This document shows positions 20,544 to 34,332 of a stretch of 64,000 nt of DNA, piece after piece. Under the pieces are notes generated by a model. It had not been told where the DNA came from and did not search any database. It was given only the letters and a program-made list of their open reading frames with translations. The DNA lies in contig NZ_BJUB01000001.1 of NCBI RefSeq assembly GCF_007989805.1, positions 558,001 through 622,000 of the forward strand, written 5' to 3'. The stretch is from Cellulomonas xylanilytica (GTDB taxonomy: Bacteria > Actinomycetota > Actinomycetes > Actinomycetales > Cellulomonadaceae). Each line of letters opens with the position of its first letter. Within the stretch, counting starts at the first letter, position 1. The position numbers were made by a program, and so were the translations under genes.

Positions 20544-21862
20544 CGAAGAACTACCTGCTGCGGGACGTCAGCCCGCTGGGCGAGGGCACGACCGACGTGC
20601 TCCTCGCCGGCGGCGTGATCGCAGCGATCGGGGCCGACGCCGAGCCGCAGGCCGGTGCGGACGCGGTCATCATCAACGGCAGCGGTCTGATCCTGCTGCC
20701 CGGGCTGGTCGACCTGCACACGCACCTGCGCGAGCCGGGCCGGGAGGACGCCGAGACCGTCCGCTCGGGTACCCGTGCCGCGGCGATGGGCGGGTTCACC
20801 GCGGTGCACGCGATGGCCAACACGACACCCACCCAGGACACGGCGGGCGTCGTGGAGCAGGTCTGGCGCCTCGGTCGCGACGCCGGCTGGGTCGACGTGC
20901 GCCCCGTCGGCGCGGTCACCGTCGGCCTGGAGGGCGAGCGGCTCGCCGAGCTCGGCGCCATGGCCGAGTCCGCCGCCCAGGTGCGCGTGTTCTCCGACGA
21001 CGGCCGGTGCGTCCACGACCCGGTGGTGATGCGGCGCGCGCTGGAGTACGTCAAGGCGTTCGACGGCGTCATCGCCCAGCACGCCCAGGAGCCCCGGCTC
21101 ACCGAGGGCGCCCAGATGCACGAGGGCGTCGTCTCCGCCGAGCTCGGGCTGGCCGGCTGGCCCGCGGTCGCCGAGGAGGCGATCATCGCCCGGGACGTGC
21201 TGCTCGCCGAGCACGTCGGCTCGCGCCTGCACGTCTGCCACCTGTCGACGGCCGGGTCCGTCGAGATCATCCGCTGGGCCAAGTCGCGGGGCATCGACGT
21301 CACGGCCGAGGTCACGCCGCACCACCTGATCCTCACCGACGAGCTGGCCCGTGGGTACGACCCGGTGTTCAAGGTGAACCCGCCCCTGCGCACGCAGCGC
21401 GACGTCGAGGCGGTCCGCGAGGGCTTGGCCGACGGCACGATCGACATCGTCGCCACCGACCACGCGCCGCACACGCGCGAGGACAAGGACTGCGAGTGGG
21501 GCGCCGCGGCGTTCGGCATGACCGGGCTCGAGACGGCGCTCTCGGTGGTGCAGGAGACGATGGTCGACACCGGTCGCATGACCTGGGCCGACGTCGCGCG
21601 GGTGCTCTCGACCACCCCCGCGCGCATCGGCCGCGTCACCGACCACGGCCGCCCCATCGCGGTGGGGGAGCCTGCCAACGTGACCCTCGTCGACCCGGGC
21701 ATCCGCCGGGTCGTCGTGCCGGAGGAGCAGGCCACGCACAGCGTCAACTCGCCGTTCCGGGGACGCGAGCTGTCGGGCTGCGTCATCGCGACCTGGTTGC
21801 GCGGCCGCGCGACCGTCATGGACGGGTCGGCGTGCGACGAGAGCGTGGTGGTCAGCTCGTGA
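20540..21862 (+). CDS. pyrC: Dihydroorotase, type I
   Basis: A 440-residue amidohydrolase that closes carbamoyl aspartate to dihydroorotate. The zinc ligands are in [11 protein letters not shown] near residue 59. The substrate and metal positions continue in [24 protein letters not shown] near 180, [11 protein letters not shown] near 233 and the catalytic [15 protein letters not shown] near 304. GTG start in a GTGA overlap with pyrB. Length is typical of the type I form. Confidence 0.96.
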
Positions 21863-22389
21863 CCCGCCAGGCGCTCTCGACGGTCGTCCTGCTCCTGGTG
21901 GTCCTGGTCGTGTTCTGGGGGATGCGCGCCGGCTGGCGTGCACGGACCCGACGGTCCTCGGCGCTGGTCACCTCGCTGCCGGAGGCGCCGTCCGACCTCG
22001 GGGCGGCCCGCCTCGGGCCGGTCGACGCCACGTACGTGTCGACCACCCGGGCGGGGGACTGGCTCGACCGCGTCACCGCGCAGGGCCTGGGCGTGCGCAG
22101 CCCCGCACAGGTCGCCGTGTTCGACGCCGGCGTCCGGATCAGCCGCCAGGGCGCCACCGACCTCTTCGTGCCCGCCGCGGCGCTGCGCGCGGCGGCCGGT
22201 GCACCCGGCATGGCGGGCAAGGTCGTCGGGGGAGAGGGTCTCGTCGTGCTCACCTGGCAGGCCGACCCGGCCGACTCACGCGGCCTCGACACGGGGCTCC
22301 GCCCGAAGCACGCCGCCGACCGCGAGCGGCTCCTCGCCGCACTCGAGACGTTGACCCCGGGCCAGGCGCCCGCGCAGGAGGGAAGCTGA
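21859..22389 (+). CDS. PH-like membrane protein of the pyrimidine operon
   Basis: A 176-residue protein with one N-terminal helix ([21 protein letters not shown], about 5-25). A basic RARTRRSS follows, then a soluble beta-rich domain ([44 protein letters not shown]). It belongs to the uncharacterised PH-like family found at this place between pyrC and carA in many actinobacterial pyr operons. It overlaps pyrC by four bases and carA by one, so it is tightly cotranscribed. A longer frame opening at 20413 is an artefact over pyrB and pyrC. No catalytic motif is visible and the role is unknown. Confidence 0.85.
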   Translation: MTRQALSTVVLLLVVLVVFWGMRAGWRARTRRSSALVTSLPEAPSDLGAARLGPVDATYVSTTRAGDWLDRVTAQGLGVRSPAQVAVFDAGVRISRQGATDLFVPAAALRAAAGAPGMAGKVVGGEGLVVLTWQADPADSRGLDTGLRPKHAADRERLLAALETLTPGQAPAQEGS

Positions 22390-23557
22390 TGACTGACGCC
22401 GTGCTGATGCTGGAGGACGGCCGGACCTTCCGGGGCCGCGCCTACGGTGCCGAAGGGTCCACGCTGGGCGAGATCGTCTTCAACACCGGCATGACCGGGT
22501 ACCAGGAGACGCTCACCGACCCGTCGTACCACCGGCAGATCGTCGTGATGACCGCGCCGCACATCGGCAACACGGGGGTCAACGACGAGGACGACGAGTC
22601 GACCCGGATCTGGGTCGCGGGCTACGTGGTCCGCGACCCCGCACGGCGGGCGTCCAACTGGCGTTCGCTGCGCACGCTCGACGACGACCTGGTCGCCCAG
22701 GACGTCGTGGGGATCAGCGACGTCGACACCCGCGCGCTCACCCGCCACCTGCGTGAGCGCGGCGTGATGCGCGCCGGCATCTTCTCGGGTGCCGCCCTGC
22801 TCGACGAGAACGGTGAGCGGCGTCCCGACGACGAGCTCCTCGACGACGTGCTGGCGGCACCGGCGATGGCCGGCGCCGACCTGGCGGGCGAGGTGTCCAC
22901 CGACTCCGCGTACGTCGTCGAGCCCGTCGGCGAGCACGTCGCCACGGTCGCTGCGGTCGACCTCGGCATCAAGTCCATGACGCCGCAGCGCCTGGCGGAG
23001 CGCGGCGTCCGGGTCCACGTCCTGCCGTCGCACGCGACCATCGACGACGTCCTCGCGACCGCACCGGACGGCGTGTTCTTCTCCAACGGCCCCGGCGACC
23101 CGTCGGCGGCGACGCACGAGATCGAGCTGCTCCGCGACGTGCTGGACCGCAGGATCCCGTTCTTCGGCATCTGCTACGGCAACCAGCTGCTCGGCCGGGC
23201 GCTCGGCTACGGCACCTACAAGCTGGGCTACGGCCACCGCGGCGTGAACCAGCCGGTCATGGACCGTGCCACGGGCAAGGTCGAGATCACCGCGCACAAC
23301 CACGGCTTCGCGGTGGACGCGCCCCTCGACGGGGAGTCCGTCGCACCGCACGACGGCGGCCGGTACGGCCGGGTCGTCGTCAGCCACGTCGACCTCAACG
23401 ACGACGTGGTGGAGGGCCTGCGGGCGCTCGACCTGCCGGCGTTCTCGGTCCAGTACCACCCGGAGGCCGCGGCCGGCCCGCACGATGCCGCCTACCTCTT
23501 CGACCGCTTCGTCGACCTGATGGCCGATCCCACGAACCAGAAGAAGGGTGACGCCTG

Positions 23558-23558
<1 letters not shown>
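22389..23558 (+). CDS. carA: Carbamoyl-phosphate synthase small subunit (glutaminase)
   Basis: A 389-residue class I glutamine amidotransferase that feeds ammonia to CarB. The N-terminal CarA domain has [15 protein letters not shown] and [16 protein letters not shown]. The glutaminase domain has the nucleophile Cys in [13 protein letters not shown] near residue 261 and the His-Glu pair in [15 protein letters not shown] near 363. In most CarA proteins the nucleophile motif is GICLGHQ; here it is GICYGNQ, with the Cys kept. ATG overlaps the preceding stop. Confidence 0.96.
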
Positions 23559-26892
<3,334 letters not shown>

Positions 26893-26896
<4 letters not shown>

Positions 26897-27738
26897 TCGT
26901 GCCGTTCGGGGCGCGCCTCGCCGCCGCCATGGACGCCTCCGGGCCGCTCTGCGTCGGGATCGACCCGCACCAGAGCCTCCTCGAGGCGTGGGGGCTCCCG
27001 GACGACGCGTCCGGGGTCCGCTCGTTCGCCCTGCGCGTCCTGGAGGCGGTCGGTGGGCGGGTGGCGGCGGTCAAGCCGCAGGCCGCCTTCTTCGAGCGCC
27101 ACGGCTCCGCGGGGGTCGCGGTCCTCGAGGAGGTCGTCGCGGCGGGCCGCGACACGGGGACGCTCGTGATCGTCGACGCCAAGCGCGGCGACATCGGCTC
27201 CACGATGGGTGCGTACGCGGACGCGTTCCTGCGCGACGGCTCCCCGCTCGCCGGCGACGCGCTGACCATCTCGCCGTACCTGGGGTTCGGCTCGCTCGAC
27301 CCTGCGATCGACCTGGCGCTGTCCTCGGGACGCGGTCTGTTCGTGCTGTGCCTCACCTCCAACAAGGAGGGCCACGAGGTCCAGCACGCGCGGACGGACG
27401 ACGGTGTGACGGTCGCCGCCCGTGTCGCGGCACGCGCGGGTGCGCTGAACGAGGGCGTCGAGCCGCTCGGCTCGATCGGTCTGGTCGTCGGCGCCACCAT
27501 CGGCGACGCGGCGCGTCGCACCGGCGTGGACCTCGCGGCGGTCAACGGTCCGCTGCTGGCGCCCGGCGTGGGCGCCCAGGGCGGGGGAGCGCGCGAGCTG
27601 GCGCAGGTCTTCGGCGCCGCACGCCGGCAGGTGCTCGCCTCCTCGTCGCGCGGCGTGCTCGCCGCCGGACCGGACGTCGCGTCGCTGCGGGCCGCCGCCC
27701 GACGGGCCTCGGACGAGGCGGCCGCGGCCCTGTCCTGA
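26893..27738 (+). CDS. pyrF: Orotidine-5'-phosphate decarboxylase, type 2
   Basis: A 281-residue enzyme that decarboxylates OMP to UMP. It is the long, type 2 form: it begins [22 protein letters not shown] and carries the catalytic [21 protein letters not shown] near residue 96, with Asp-Lys-Arg-Gly-Asp intact. [11 protein letters not shown] and [13 protein letters not shown] in the second half match the phosphate-binding loops. ATG 26893 lies in the ATGA overlap with carB. It ends the pyr operon. pyrD is not in this window. Confidence 0.95.
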
Positions 27739-27790
27739 GCTCGTGTCACGGTGTCGCTGCAGGTCCGGGGGCGCTGGACGCCCGTCCGCA

Positions 27791-27819
27791 TTGCCGATCG
27801 GGGTGGTGCTCGCTAGTTT
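27791..27819 (+). promoter_or_regulatory. Housekeeping-type promoter for mihF
   Basis: TTGCCG (27791-27796), a 17-base spacer and TAGTTT (27814-27819) give a well spaced sigma-70-like promoter. Transcription would start near 27826, about 56 nt before mihF. Confidence 0.6.
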
Positions 27820-27881
27820 CGTTCTCACGATCCCGCGCACTTCACGTGGGTCGCCGGCCCACTGACGAGAAGGTGACGCGC

Positions 27882-28193
27882 GTGGCACTCCCTCCGCTGA
27901 CTCCCGAACAACGAGCGGCAGCGCTCCAGAAGGCCGGCGCCGCCCGCCAGGCCCGCGCTGAGGTCAAGAACCGCCTCAAGTACTCCCAGGGCACGCTCTC
28001 CGAGGTGATCGCGCAGGGCCAGGCGGACGAGACCATCGGCAAGCTGAAGGTCCTCGCTCTCCTCGAGTCCCTGCCCGGCGTCGGCAAGGTCAAGGCGCGT
28101 GCGATCATCTCCGAGATCGGAATCTCCGAGACCCGACGCGTGCGTGGGCTCGGACCGCACCAGGTGAAGGCTCTCGTCGACCGCTTCGGGTGA
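27882..28193 (+). CDS. mihF: Actinobacterial integration host factor (nucleoid protein)
   Basis: A 103-residue DNA-binding protein of the mIHF/sIHF family, which is unrelated to proteobacterial IHF. It begins [18 protein letters not shown], has [17 protein letters not shown], and carries the helix-two-turn-helix with [14 protein letters not shown] near 65 and [14 protein letters not shown] near 87. In relatives it compacts the nucleoid and affects supercoiling and recombination. GTG 27882 is preceded by GAGAAGG at eight bases; a GTG nine bases upstream is possible but less well spaced. The mihF-gmk-rpoZ order is the Streptomyces order. Confidence 0.93.
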   Translation: MALPPLTPEQRAAALQKAGAARQARAEVKNRLKYSQGTLSEVIAQGQADETIGKLKVLALLESLPGVGKVKARAIISEIGISETRRVRGLGPHQVKALVDRFG

Positions 28194-28194
28194 A

Positions 28195-28236
28195 CATCTC
28201 GAGGAGCGGCGGGCCACGCCGTCCATCTCGAGGAGC
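28195..28236 (+). repeat. Two 13-bp direct repeats before gmk
   Basis: CATCTCGAGGAGC occurs at 28195-28207 and again at 28224-28236, a 29-base period. Each copy contains the ribosome-binding core GAGGAG. The second is about 13 bases from the gmk ATG; the first has no start codon after it. Confidence 0.8.
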
Positions 28237-28248
28237 ACTGCACCACCC

Positions 28249-28818
28249 ATGACGACGACGCCTGCCCGGCTGACCGTTCTCGCCGGACCGACCGCCGTCG
28301 GCAAGGGGACGGTGTCCGCCGACGTCCGGTCCCGCTACCCGGAGGTCTGGCTCTCCGTCTCCGCCACCACCAGGCCCCCTCGACCCGGCGAGGTCGACGG
28401 GGTGCACTACCTCTTCGTCACCGGTGACGAGTTCGACGCCATGGCCGAGCGGGGCGACCTCCTCGAGTGGGCCGTGGTCCACGGGCGGAACCGCTACGGC
28501 ACCCCGAGGAGGCCCGTCGAGGAGCGACTGGCGCAGGGCGAGCCGGCCCTCCTCGAGATCGACCTGCAGGGCGCGCGGCAGGTGCGCGAGTCCATGCCCG
28601 ACGCGCACTTCGTGTTCCTCGCGCCCCCGTCGTTCGCCGAGCTCGAACGGCGGCTCGTGGGGCGGGGGACCGAGGACGCGGAGGAGCGCGAGCGCCGGCT
28701 GAGCACGGCACGGGTCGAGCTGGCCGCCGCGGCGGAGTTCGACCAGGTGATCGTCAACGACGACGTCCACCGCGCGACGGACGAGCTCGTCCGCGGGATG
28801 GGGATCCGCACCAGGTAG
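28249..28818 (+). CDS. gmk: Guanylate kinase
   Basis: A 189-residue P-loop kinase that converts GMP to GDP. The Walker A reads [17 protein letters not shown] near residue 11 (GPSGVGKGT in most relatives). The GMP-binding region follows as [22 protein letters not shown] near 38 and [25 protein letters not shown] near 64. [28 protein letters not shown] near 100 holds the Walker B-like strand. The last bases of the gene overlap TAGGAT, the likely -10 of rpoZ. Confidence 0.95.
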   Translation: MTTTPARLTVLAGPTAVGKGTVSADVRSRYPEVWLSVSATTRPPRPGEVDGVHYLFVTGDEFDAMAERGDLLEWAVVHGRNRYGTPRRPVEERLAQGEPALLEIDLQGARQVRESMPDAHFVFLAPPSFAELERRLVGRGTEDAEERERRLSTARVELAAAAEFDQVIVNDDVHRATDELVRGMGIRTR

Positions 28819-28871
28819 GATGGGGTCAGAGCACGTCACTGCCACCCCCCTCTGCTTCCTGGGAGATCACC

Positions 28872-29135
28872 GTGTCCGGAACCGTCGCCGCCCCCACGGG
28901 CATCACCGACCCGCCCATCGACCGTCTGCTCGAGCGTGCCGACTCCAAGTACGCGCTCGTCCTGTACTCGGCCAAGCGTGCGCGTCAGATCAACGCCTAC
29001 TACTCGCAGCTCAACGAGGGCCTGCTCGAGTACGTCGGCCCGCTGGTGGACACCCGCCCGCAGGAGAAGCCGCTGTCGATCGCGATGCGCGAGATCGACG
29101 CCGGCCTGCTGACGTCCGAGGCCACCGAGGGCTGA
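28872..29135 (+). CDS. rpoZ: RNA polymerase omega subunit
   Basis: An 87-residue subunit that helps beta-prime fold and assemble. The text is typical of actinobacteria: [20 protein letters not shown] near residue 9, [18 protein letters not shown] near 30 and [16 protein letters not shown] near 65. GTG 28872 has GGGAG eight bases before it. TAGGAT at 28816-28821 overlaps the gmk stop and would give a leader of about 44 nt. Longer upstream frames overlap gmk and are not real. Confidence 0.95.
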   Translation: MSGTVAAPTGITDPPIDRLLERADSKYALVLYSAKRARQINAYYSQLNEGLLEYVGPLVDTRPQEKPLSIAMREIDAGLLTSEATEG

Positions 29136-29146
29136 CCCTCCCTCCC

Positions 29147-30343
29147 ATGCACATCGTCCTCGGCGTCGCGGGCGGCATCGCCGCCTACAAGGCGGTGCTC
29201 CTGCTGCGCCTCCTGCGCGAGCAGGGCCACGCCGTCCGCGTCGTCCCCACCCGCGCGGCGCTCGAGTTCGTCGGGCGCGCGACGTGGGAGGCGCTGTCCG
29301 GGCAGCCCGTGACCACCGACGTCTTCGAGGACGTCGACCAGGTGGCGCACGTCGCGGTCGGCAAGCAGGCCGAGCTGGTGATCGTTGCCCCGGCCACCGC
29401 GGACCTGCTGGCCCGGGCGGCGACGGGACAGGCCGACGACCTGCTCACCGCCACGCTCCTGGTGGCCCGCTGCCCGGTGCTGCTGGCACCCGCGATGCAC
29501 ACCGAGATGTGGGAGCACGCCGCCACGGTCGCCAACGTGGAGACGCTGCGGGCGCGCGGCGTGCACGTCCTCGACCCGGCCGCCGGGCGCCTCACGGGCT
29601 CGGACACCGGCCCGGGACGCCTGCCGGAGCCGGAGGAGATCGCCGCCGCCGCGCTCACGCTGGTCAGCGACCGGCCGCAGGACCTCGCGGGCACGCACGT
29701 CGTGGTCTCCGCCGGCGGCACCCGCGAGCCGCTCGACCCGGTCCGGTTCCTGGGCAACCGCTCCTCCGGTCGGCAGGGTGTCGCGCTGGCCCGGACGGCC
29801 CACGCCCGCGGTGCCCGGGTCACGCTGGTCGCCGCGAACATCGACGTGCCCGTGCCGAGCGGGGTCGACGTGGTCCACGCCGAGACCGGCGCCGAGCTGC
29901 GGGACGCCGTGCGCGCGGCGGCGAAGGACGCGGACGTCGTCGTCATGGCTGCCGCCGTGGCCGACTTCCGCCCTCGCACCAGCGCGGAGTCCAAGATCAA
30001 GAAGCAGGCCGACGGTGCGCCGACCGTGCTCGAGCTCGTCGAGACGGTCGACATCCTCGCCGAGCTCGGTGCGCAGCGGCTACGGCCGGGTCAGGTCGTC
30101 GTCGGCTTCGCCGCGGAGACCGGTGACCAGGCGGGCAGCGTGCTCGAGCACGGGCGTGCGAAGGCGCGCCGCAAGGGTGCCGACCTGCTCGTCGTGAACG
30201 CCGTCGGTGACGGGCGCGGGTTCGGCACCGACGTCAACGACGTGACGATCCTCGACGGCGCCGGCACGGTGGTCGGCGAGGCCTCCGGGTCCAAGTCCGA
30301 GGTCGCCGACGCGGTCTGGGACGCGGTGCTCGCGCGCCGCTGA
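29147..30343 (+). CDS. coaBC: Bifunctional phosphopantothenoylcysteine decarboxylase/synthetase
   Basis: A 398-residue coenzyme A enzyme. The N-terminal CoaC part binds FMN and decarboxylates: [18 protein letters not shown] at the start, then [13 protein letters not shown] near 82 and [11 protein letters not shown] near 112. The C-terminal CoaB part couples 4'-phosphopantothenate with cysteine using [23 protein letters not shown] near 185, followed by [16 protein letters not shown] near 267 and the late loop KKQADGAPT. The ATG is 11 bases after rpoZ. Length is normal for the fused form. Confidence 0.96.
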   Translation: MHIVLGVAGGIAAYKAVLLLRLLREQGHAVRVVPTRAALEFVGRATWEALSGQPVTTDVFEDVDQVAHVAVGKQAELVIVAPATADLLARAATGQADDLLTATLLVARCPVLLAPAMHTEMWEHAATVANVETLRARGVHVLDPAAGRLTGSDTGPGRLPEPEEIAAAALTLVSDRPQDLAGTHVVVSAGGTREPLDPVRFLGNRSSGRQGVALARTAHARGARVTLVAANIDVPVPSGVDVVHAETGAELRDAVRAAAKDADVVVMAAAVADFRPRTSAESKIKKQADGAPTVLELVETVDILAELGAQRLRPGQVVVGFAAETGDQAGSVLEHGRAKARRKGADLLVVNAVGDGRGFGTDVNDVTILDGAGTVVGEASGSKSEVADAVWDAVLARR

Positions 30344-30386
30344 GACGTCGCGCGGGCGTGGGCGGCGGCCCATTACGCTGTCCGCC

Positions 30387-31589
30387 ATGACCGAGCCTGA
30401 CATGCGCCTCTTCACGTCCGAGTCCGTGACCGAGGGGCACCCGGACAAGATCTGCGACCAGATCTCCGACGCCATCCTCGACGCGATGCTCGAGCAGGAC
30501 CCCCAGGCGCGGGTCGCGGTCGAGACCATGGTCACCACGGGTCTCGTGCACGTCGCGGGCGAGGTCACCACGAGCGCGTACGTCGAGATCCCGCAGATCG
30601 TCCGCGAGGTGGTCCGGGGGATCGGCTACACCTCGTCGGCGATCGGCTTCGACGGCGACTCCTGCGGCATCTCCGTCTCGATCGGTCAGCAGTCCCCGGA
30701 CATCGCGGCCGGCGTCGACAAGGCGCTCGAGATCCGCGAGGACTCCGCCGACCTCGACCCGCTGGACGCGCAGGGCGCCGGCGACCAGGGCCTCATGTTC
30801 GGCTACGCCTCCGACGACACCCCCACGCTGCTGCCGCTGCCCATCTGGCTCGCGCACCGGCTGGCGGAGCGCCTCACGCTCGTGCGCAAGGAGGGGATCC
30901 TGCCGGGGCTGCGTCCCGACGGGAAGACGCAGGTCACCATCGGCTACGACGGCGACCGCGCGGTCCGGCTCGACACCGTCGTCCTGTCCACGCAGCACGA
31001 CCCGGACGTCCAGCTGGCCGCGACGCTGCGGCCGGCGGTCGCCGAGCTCGTCGTGGCTCCCGTCCTGGAGCAGCTGGACCTGGACGCGACCGACTACCGC
31101 CTGCTGGTGAACCCGACCGGCACGTTCGTGGTCGGCGGTCCGCAGGGGGACGCGGGCCTGACCGGGCGCAAGATCATCGTCGACACGTACGGGGGGATCG
31201 CCCGGCACGGTGGCGGGGCGTTCTCCGGCAAGGACCCGTCGAAGGTCGACCGCTCGGCCGCCTACGCGATGCGCTGGGTGGCCAAGAACGTCGTCGCCGC
31301 CGGCCTCGCCCGGCGCTGCGAGGTCCAGGTCGCCTACGCCATCGGCAAGGCGAACCCGGTCGGCCTGTACGTCGAGACGTTCGGCACCGAGACGGTGCCG
31401 CTGGACCGCGTGTCGGCCGCCATCCGCGAGGTCTTCGACCTGCGGCCGGCAGCGATCGTGCGGGACCTCGACCTGCTGCGCCCGATCTACCGCAAGACCG
31501 CCGCGTACGGGCACTTCGGCCGGGAGCTGCCGGAGTTCACGTGGGAGCGCACGGACCGCGTGGCGGACCTCCAGTCCGCGGTGGGCTGA
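30387..31589 (+). CDS. metK: S-adenosylmethionine synthase
   Basis: A 400-residue enzyme that makes SAM from methionine and ATP. Signatures are [20 protein letters not shown] near residue 8 with the magnesium and substrate residues, the adenosine loop [15 protein letters not shown] near 131, and [20 protein letters not shown] near 250 with the phosphate-binding [22 protein letters not shown] at 30374-30379 is seven bases before the ATG and no Shine-Dalgarno sequence is seen, so it is probably leaderless. Confidence 0.98.
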   Translation: MTEPDMRLFTSESVTEGHPDKICDQISDAILDAMLEQDPQARVAVETMVTTGLVHVAGEVTTSAYVEIPQIVREVVRGIGYTSSAIGFDGDSCGISVSIGQQSPDIAAGVDKALEIREDSADLDPLDAQGAGDQGLMFGYASDDTPTLLPLPIWLAHRLAERLTLVRKEGILPGLRPDGKTQVTIGYDGDRAVRLDTVVLSTQHDPDVQLAATLRPAVAELVVAPVLEQLDLDATDYRLLVNPTGTFVVGGPQGDAGLTGRKIIVDTYGGIARHGGGAFSGKDPSKVDRSAAYAMRWVAKNVVAAGLARRCEVQVAYAIGKANPVGLYVETFGTETVPLDRVSAAIREVFDLRPAAIVRDLDLLRPIYRKTAAYGHFGRELPEFTWERTDRVADLQSAVG

Positions 31590-31638
31590 CGCCGGTCGTC
31601 GGCGAGGGCGGCCCAGCACGTCGGACGGGCGCGTGGAC

Positions 31639-33714
31639 ATGAGTGCGGACGGCGAGCAGCTGATGCTCGAGGGCCTGCCGCAGCCGAGGCGACGCACCCG
31701 GCCGGCTGTCGGTGGTGTCCCGCCGGCGGAGCACCTGCCGGTCGCACGGGTGTGCGTCGACCTGGTGCCGGCTCACCTGGACCGCGTCTTCGAGTACCTG
31801 GTCCCGGCGACGCTCGCGGACACCGCAGTCCCGGGGACCCGGGTCAAGGTCAGGTTCGGTGCCCAGGACGTCAACGGCTACGTGCTCGACCGCGTCGCCG
31901 AGTCGGAGCACGACGGTGCTCTGCAACCCGTGCGCAAGGTCGTCTCGACGGAGCCGGTGCTCACGCCGCGGGTCGCCAGGCTCGCGCGGGCCGTCGCCGA
32001 CCGGTGGGCGGGCACGCTGAACGACGTGCTGAGGCTCGCGATCCCGGCGCGGCACGCCCGCGTCGAGGCCGAGGCTCCTGCACCGGCGGACGCCGGTCCG
32101 ACGCCGTCACCGTCGGCCACGGCGTGGGCCCCGTACCGCGGAGGGTCGGCGTTCCTCCAGCACGTGACCGCCGGCGGTGCCCCCCGGGCGGTGTGGACCG
32201 CGTTGCCCGGCGCCGCGGGGGAGCGCTGGCCGGACGCGATCGCCCAGGCGGTCGCCGCGTGCGTGCTGGGTGGACGCGGTGCGCTCGTCGTCGTGCCGGA
32301 CGCGCGGGACATCGACCGCGTGCTCGCTGCCCTGGAGGACGGGGGGATACCACGCTGGACGCCCGGGACCGCCGGCGGAGCGGTCCGGCTCGCCGCCGAC
32401 GACGGCCCGGCGGCGCGATACCGGTCGTTCCTCGCGGCCCTGCGCGGTCGTGCGAGGGTCGTCGTCGGCACCCGCGCGTCCGCGTTCGCCCCCGTGGCGG
32501 ACCTCGGGCTCGCCGTGGTGTGGGACGACGGTGACCCGCTGCACGCCGAGCCGCGAGCGCCGTACCCGCACGTCCGCGAGGTGCTGGCCCTGCGCTCCGA
32601 GCTGGAGCAGTGCGCGCTGCTCGTGGCCGCGCACGGTCGCAGCGTCGAGGCGCAGGCGCTCGTCGAGTCGGGGTGGGCGCGCGAGGTCGTCGCGGACCGT
32701 CCCACGACGCGGGCCCGTGCCGCCCGGGTGCTGGCCCTGACCTCGGTCGAGCTGGCGCGCGAGGGGCCGGCGGCAGCCGCGCGGCTCCCCGCGCCGGCCT
32801 GGCGGACCCTGCGTGACCGGTTGGCCGACGGACCCGTCCTGGTGCAGGTGCCGCGGGCGGGCTACGTGCCCGCGGTCGCGTGCGGGCGCTGCCGGGCGGC
32901 GGCGCGCTGCGGCGTCTGCCACGGACCGCTCGGGCTGACGACGGCCGACGGCGTCCCGACGTGCGGGTGGTGCGGGCGGCTGGCCACGGACTGGCGGTGC
33001 ACCGAGTGCGGGGCCGGGGTGCTGCGCTCCGTGCGGGTGGGCTCGGAGCGGACGGCCGAGGAGCTGGGCCGCGCGTTCCCCGGCGTCCCGATCCGCGTGT
33101 CCGGGGCCCGCGCGGCCGGTGGCGTGCTGGCGACCGTCGCCGACGTGCCCGCGGTCGTCGTCGCGACGCCCGGCGCCGAGCCCGTCGCGCCGGGCGGCTA
33201 CGCCGCGGCCCTGCTGCTCGACGCGGCCGTCAGCACCGCGGGCACGTCCCTGCGGACCGGCGAGGACGCGCTGCGCAGGTGGCTGGCGGCCGCCGCCCTG
33301 GTGCGTCCGGCGTCGGCAGGGGGGACCGTCGTGCTCGTGGGCGACGCCGAGGAACGGGTCACGCAGGCGCTGGTGCGGTGGGACCCCTCGGGCTACGCCT
33401 CCCGCGAGCTGGCCGAGCGCGTGGAGCTCGCCCTGCCGCCCGCGGTGCGGATGGCGTCGGTGACGGGTCCTCGCGACGCCGTCGACATCCTGCTGTCCCG
33501 GCTCGACCTGGCCGACGCCGAGATCCTCGGCCCGGTCCCGGTGGACGCCGCCGAGCAGGACGCGCTCGAACCCGCCGTCCGTGCGCTCGTCCGGGTGCCC
33601 CGCGCAGGCGGCGCCGCCCTGGCGCGCGCGCTCTCCGCGTCGCTGGCGGTGCGCAGCGCTCGTCGCGAGGGCGGCACCGTGCGCGTCCAGATGGACCCGG
33701 CGGAGCTCGGATGA
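31639..33714 (+). CDS. priA: PriA-like primosome protein with degenerate helicase motifs
   Basis: A 691-residue replication-restart protein. The 3'-end-binding N-terminal domain (VCVDLVPAHLDRVFEYLVP near 35) is recognisable. The zinc region is intact, with eight cysteines in CGRCRAAARCGVCHG and CGWCGRLATDWRCTECGAG near 415-460. The Walker A is missing: where GxTGSGKT is expected the text reads VWTALPGAAGERWPDA. The DEEH box is replaced by VVWDDGDPLH. This loss is usual in actinobacterial PriA, which therefore probably acts as a DNA-binding loader rather than a helicase. Start ATG 31639 or GTG 31633. It overlaps the next gene by four bases. Confidence 0.9.
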   Translation: MSADGEQLMLEGLPQPRRRTRPAVGGVPPAEHLPVARVCVDLVPAHLDRVFEYLVPATLADTAVPGTRVKVRFGAQDVNGYVLDRVAESEHDGALQPVRKVVSTEPVLTPRVARLARAVADRWAGTLNDVLRLAIPARHARVEAEAPAPADAGPTPSPSATAWAPYRGGSAFLQHVTAGGAPRAVWTALPGAAGERWPDAIAQAVAACVLGGRGALVVVPDARDIDRVLAALEDGGIPRWTPGTAGGAVRLAADDGPAARYRSFLAALRGRARVVVGTRASAFAPVADLGLAVVWDDGDPLHAEPRAPYPHVREVLALRSELEQCALLVAAHGRSVEAQALVESGWAREVVADRPTTRARAARVLALTSVELAREGPAAAARLPAPAWRTLRDRLADGPVLVQVPRAGYVPAVACGRCRAAARCGVCHGPLGLTTADGVPTCGWCGRLATDWRCTECGAGVLRSVRVGSERTAEELGRAFPGVPIRVSGARAAGGVLATVADVPAVVVATPGAEPVAPGGYAAALLLDAAVSTAGTSLRTGEDALRRWLAAAALVRPASAGGTVVLVGDAEERVTQALVRWDPSGYASRELAERVELALPPAVRMASVTGPRDAVDILLSRLDLADAEILGPVPVDAAEQDALEPAVRALVRVPRAGGAALARALSASLAVRSARREGGTVRVQMDPAELG

Positions 33715-34322
33715 TCGACACGGTGGTCTTCGACCTCGGGAACGTGCTGGTCCGGTGGGACCCGTACCGGCCGTTCGTCGGGCGTCTCCCGGCTGCGCAG
33801 ACGGAGGCCTTCCTCACCGGGTTCGACTTCATGGCCTTCAACCACCTGCAGGACGCCGGGCGCTCCTGGGCCGACGCGCGGGCGGAGCTGGCCGCGAGCG
33901 CGCCCGAGCACCTGCCGGCGCTCGACGTGTACGTCGAGCACTTCGCGGAGACGCTGACCGGACCGGTCGAGGGCTCGTACGACGTCGTGCGCGACCTGCG
34001 TGCCCTCGGCGTCCGGCTGCTCGGGCTGACCAACTGGTCGGCCGAGACGTTCCACCTGGCCGAGCCGGCGGCGCCCGCCATCGGGCTGCTGGAGGACGTG
34101 CTCGTGTCGGGGGAGGTCGGTCTCGCGAAGCCGGACCCGAGGGTGTTCGCCCTGCTGACGCAGCGGTTCGGCCTGCACCCGGCACGCACCGTGTTCGTCG
34201 ACGACTCCGCGGCGAACGTCGACGCGGCCGCGGCGGCCGGGTTCGACGCCGTGCTGTTCACGACGGCCGAGGCCCTCCGGGCTGACCTCGCGGCGCGCGG
34301 GGTGCGTCTGCCGCGCACCTAG
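33711..34322 (+). CDS. HAD-superfamily hydrolase (YihX-like)
   Basis: A 203-residue phosphatase-fold protein. The nucleophile loop is [14 protein letters not shown] (residues 5-18), motif II is LLGLTNWSA near 104 and the lysine plus acid motifs are [13 protein letters not shown] near 141 and [14 protein letters not shown] near 160. The DLGNV form, with Asn rather than the second Asp, is the pattern of the alpha-D-glucose-1-phosphatase-like HAD-IA group. The substrate is unknown. ATG overlaps the priA stop and fmt follows after ten bases. Confidence 0.88.
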   Translation: MIDTVVFDLGNVLVRWDPYRPFVGRLPAAQTEAFLTGFDFMAFNHLQDAGRSWADARAELAASAPEHLPALDVYVEHFAETLTGPVEGSYDVVRDLRALGVRLLGLTNWSAETFHLAEPAAPAIGLLEDVLVSGEVGLAKPDPRVFALLTQRFGLHPARTVFVDDSAANVDAAAAAGFDAVLFTTAEALRADLAARGVRLPRT

Positions 34323-34332
34323 GATCGACGCC

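Noticed and set aside
27873..27881. An earlier GTG as the mihF start
   Set aside because: It lies directly on the ribosome-binding site used for GTG 27882, so spacing is wrong.
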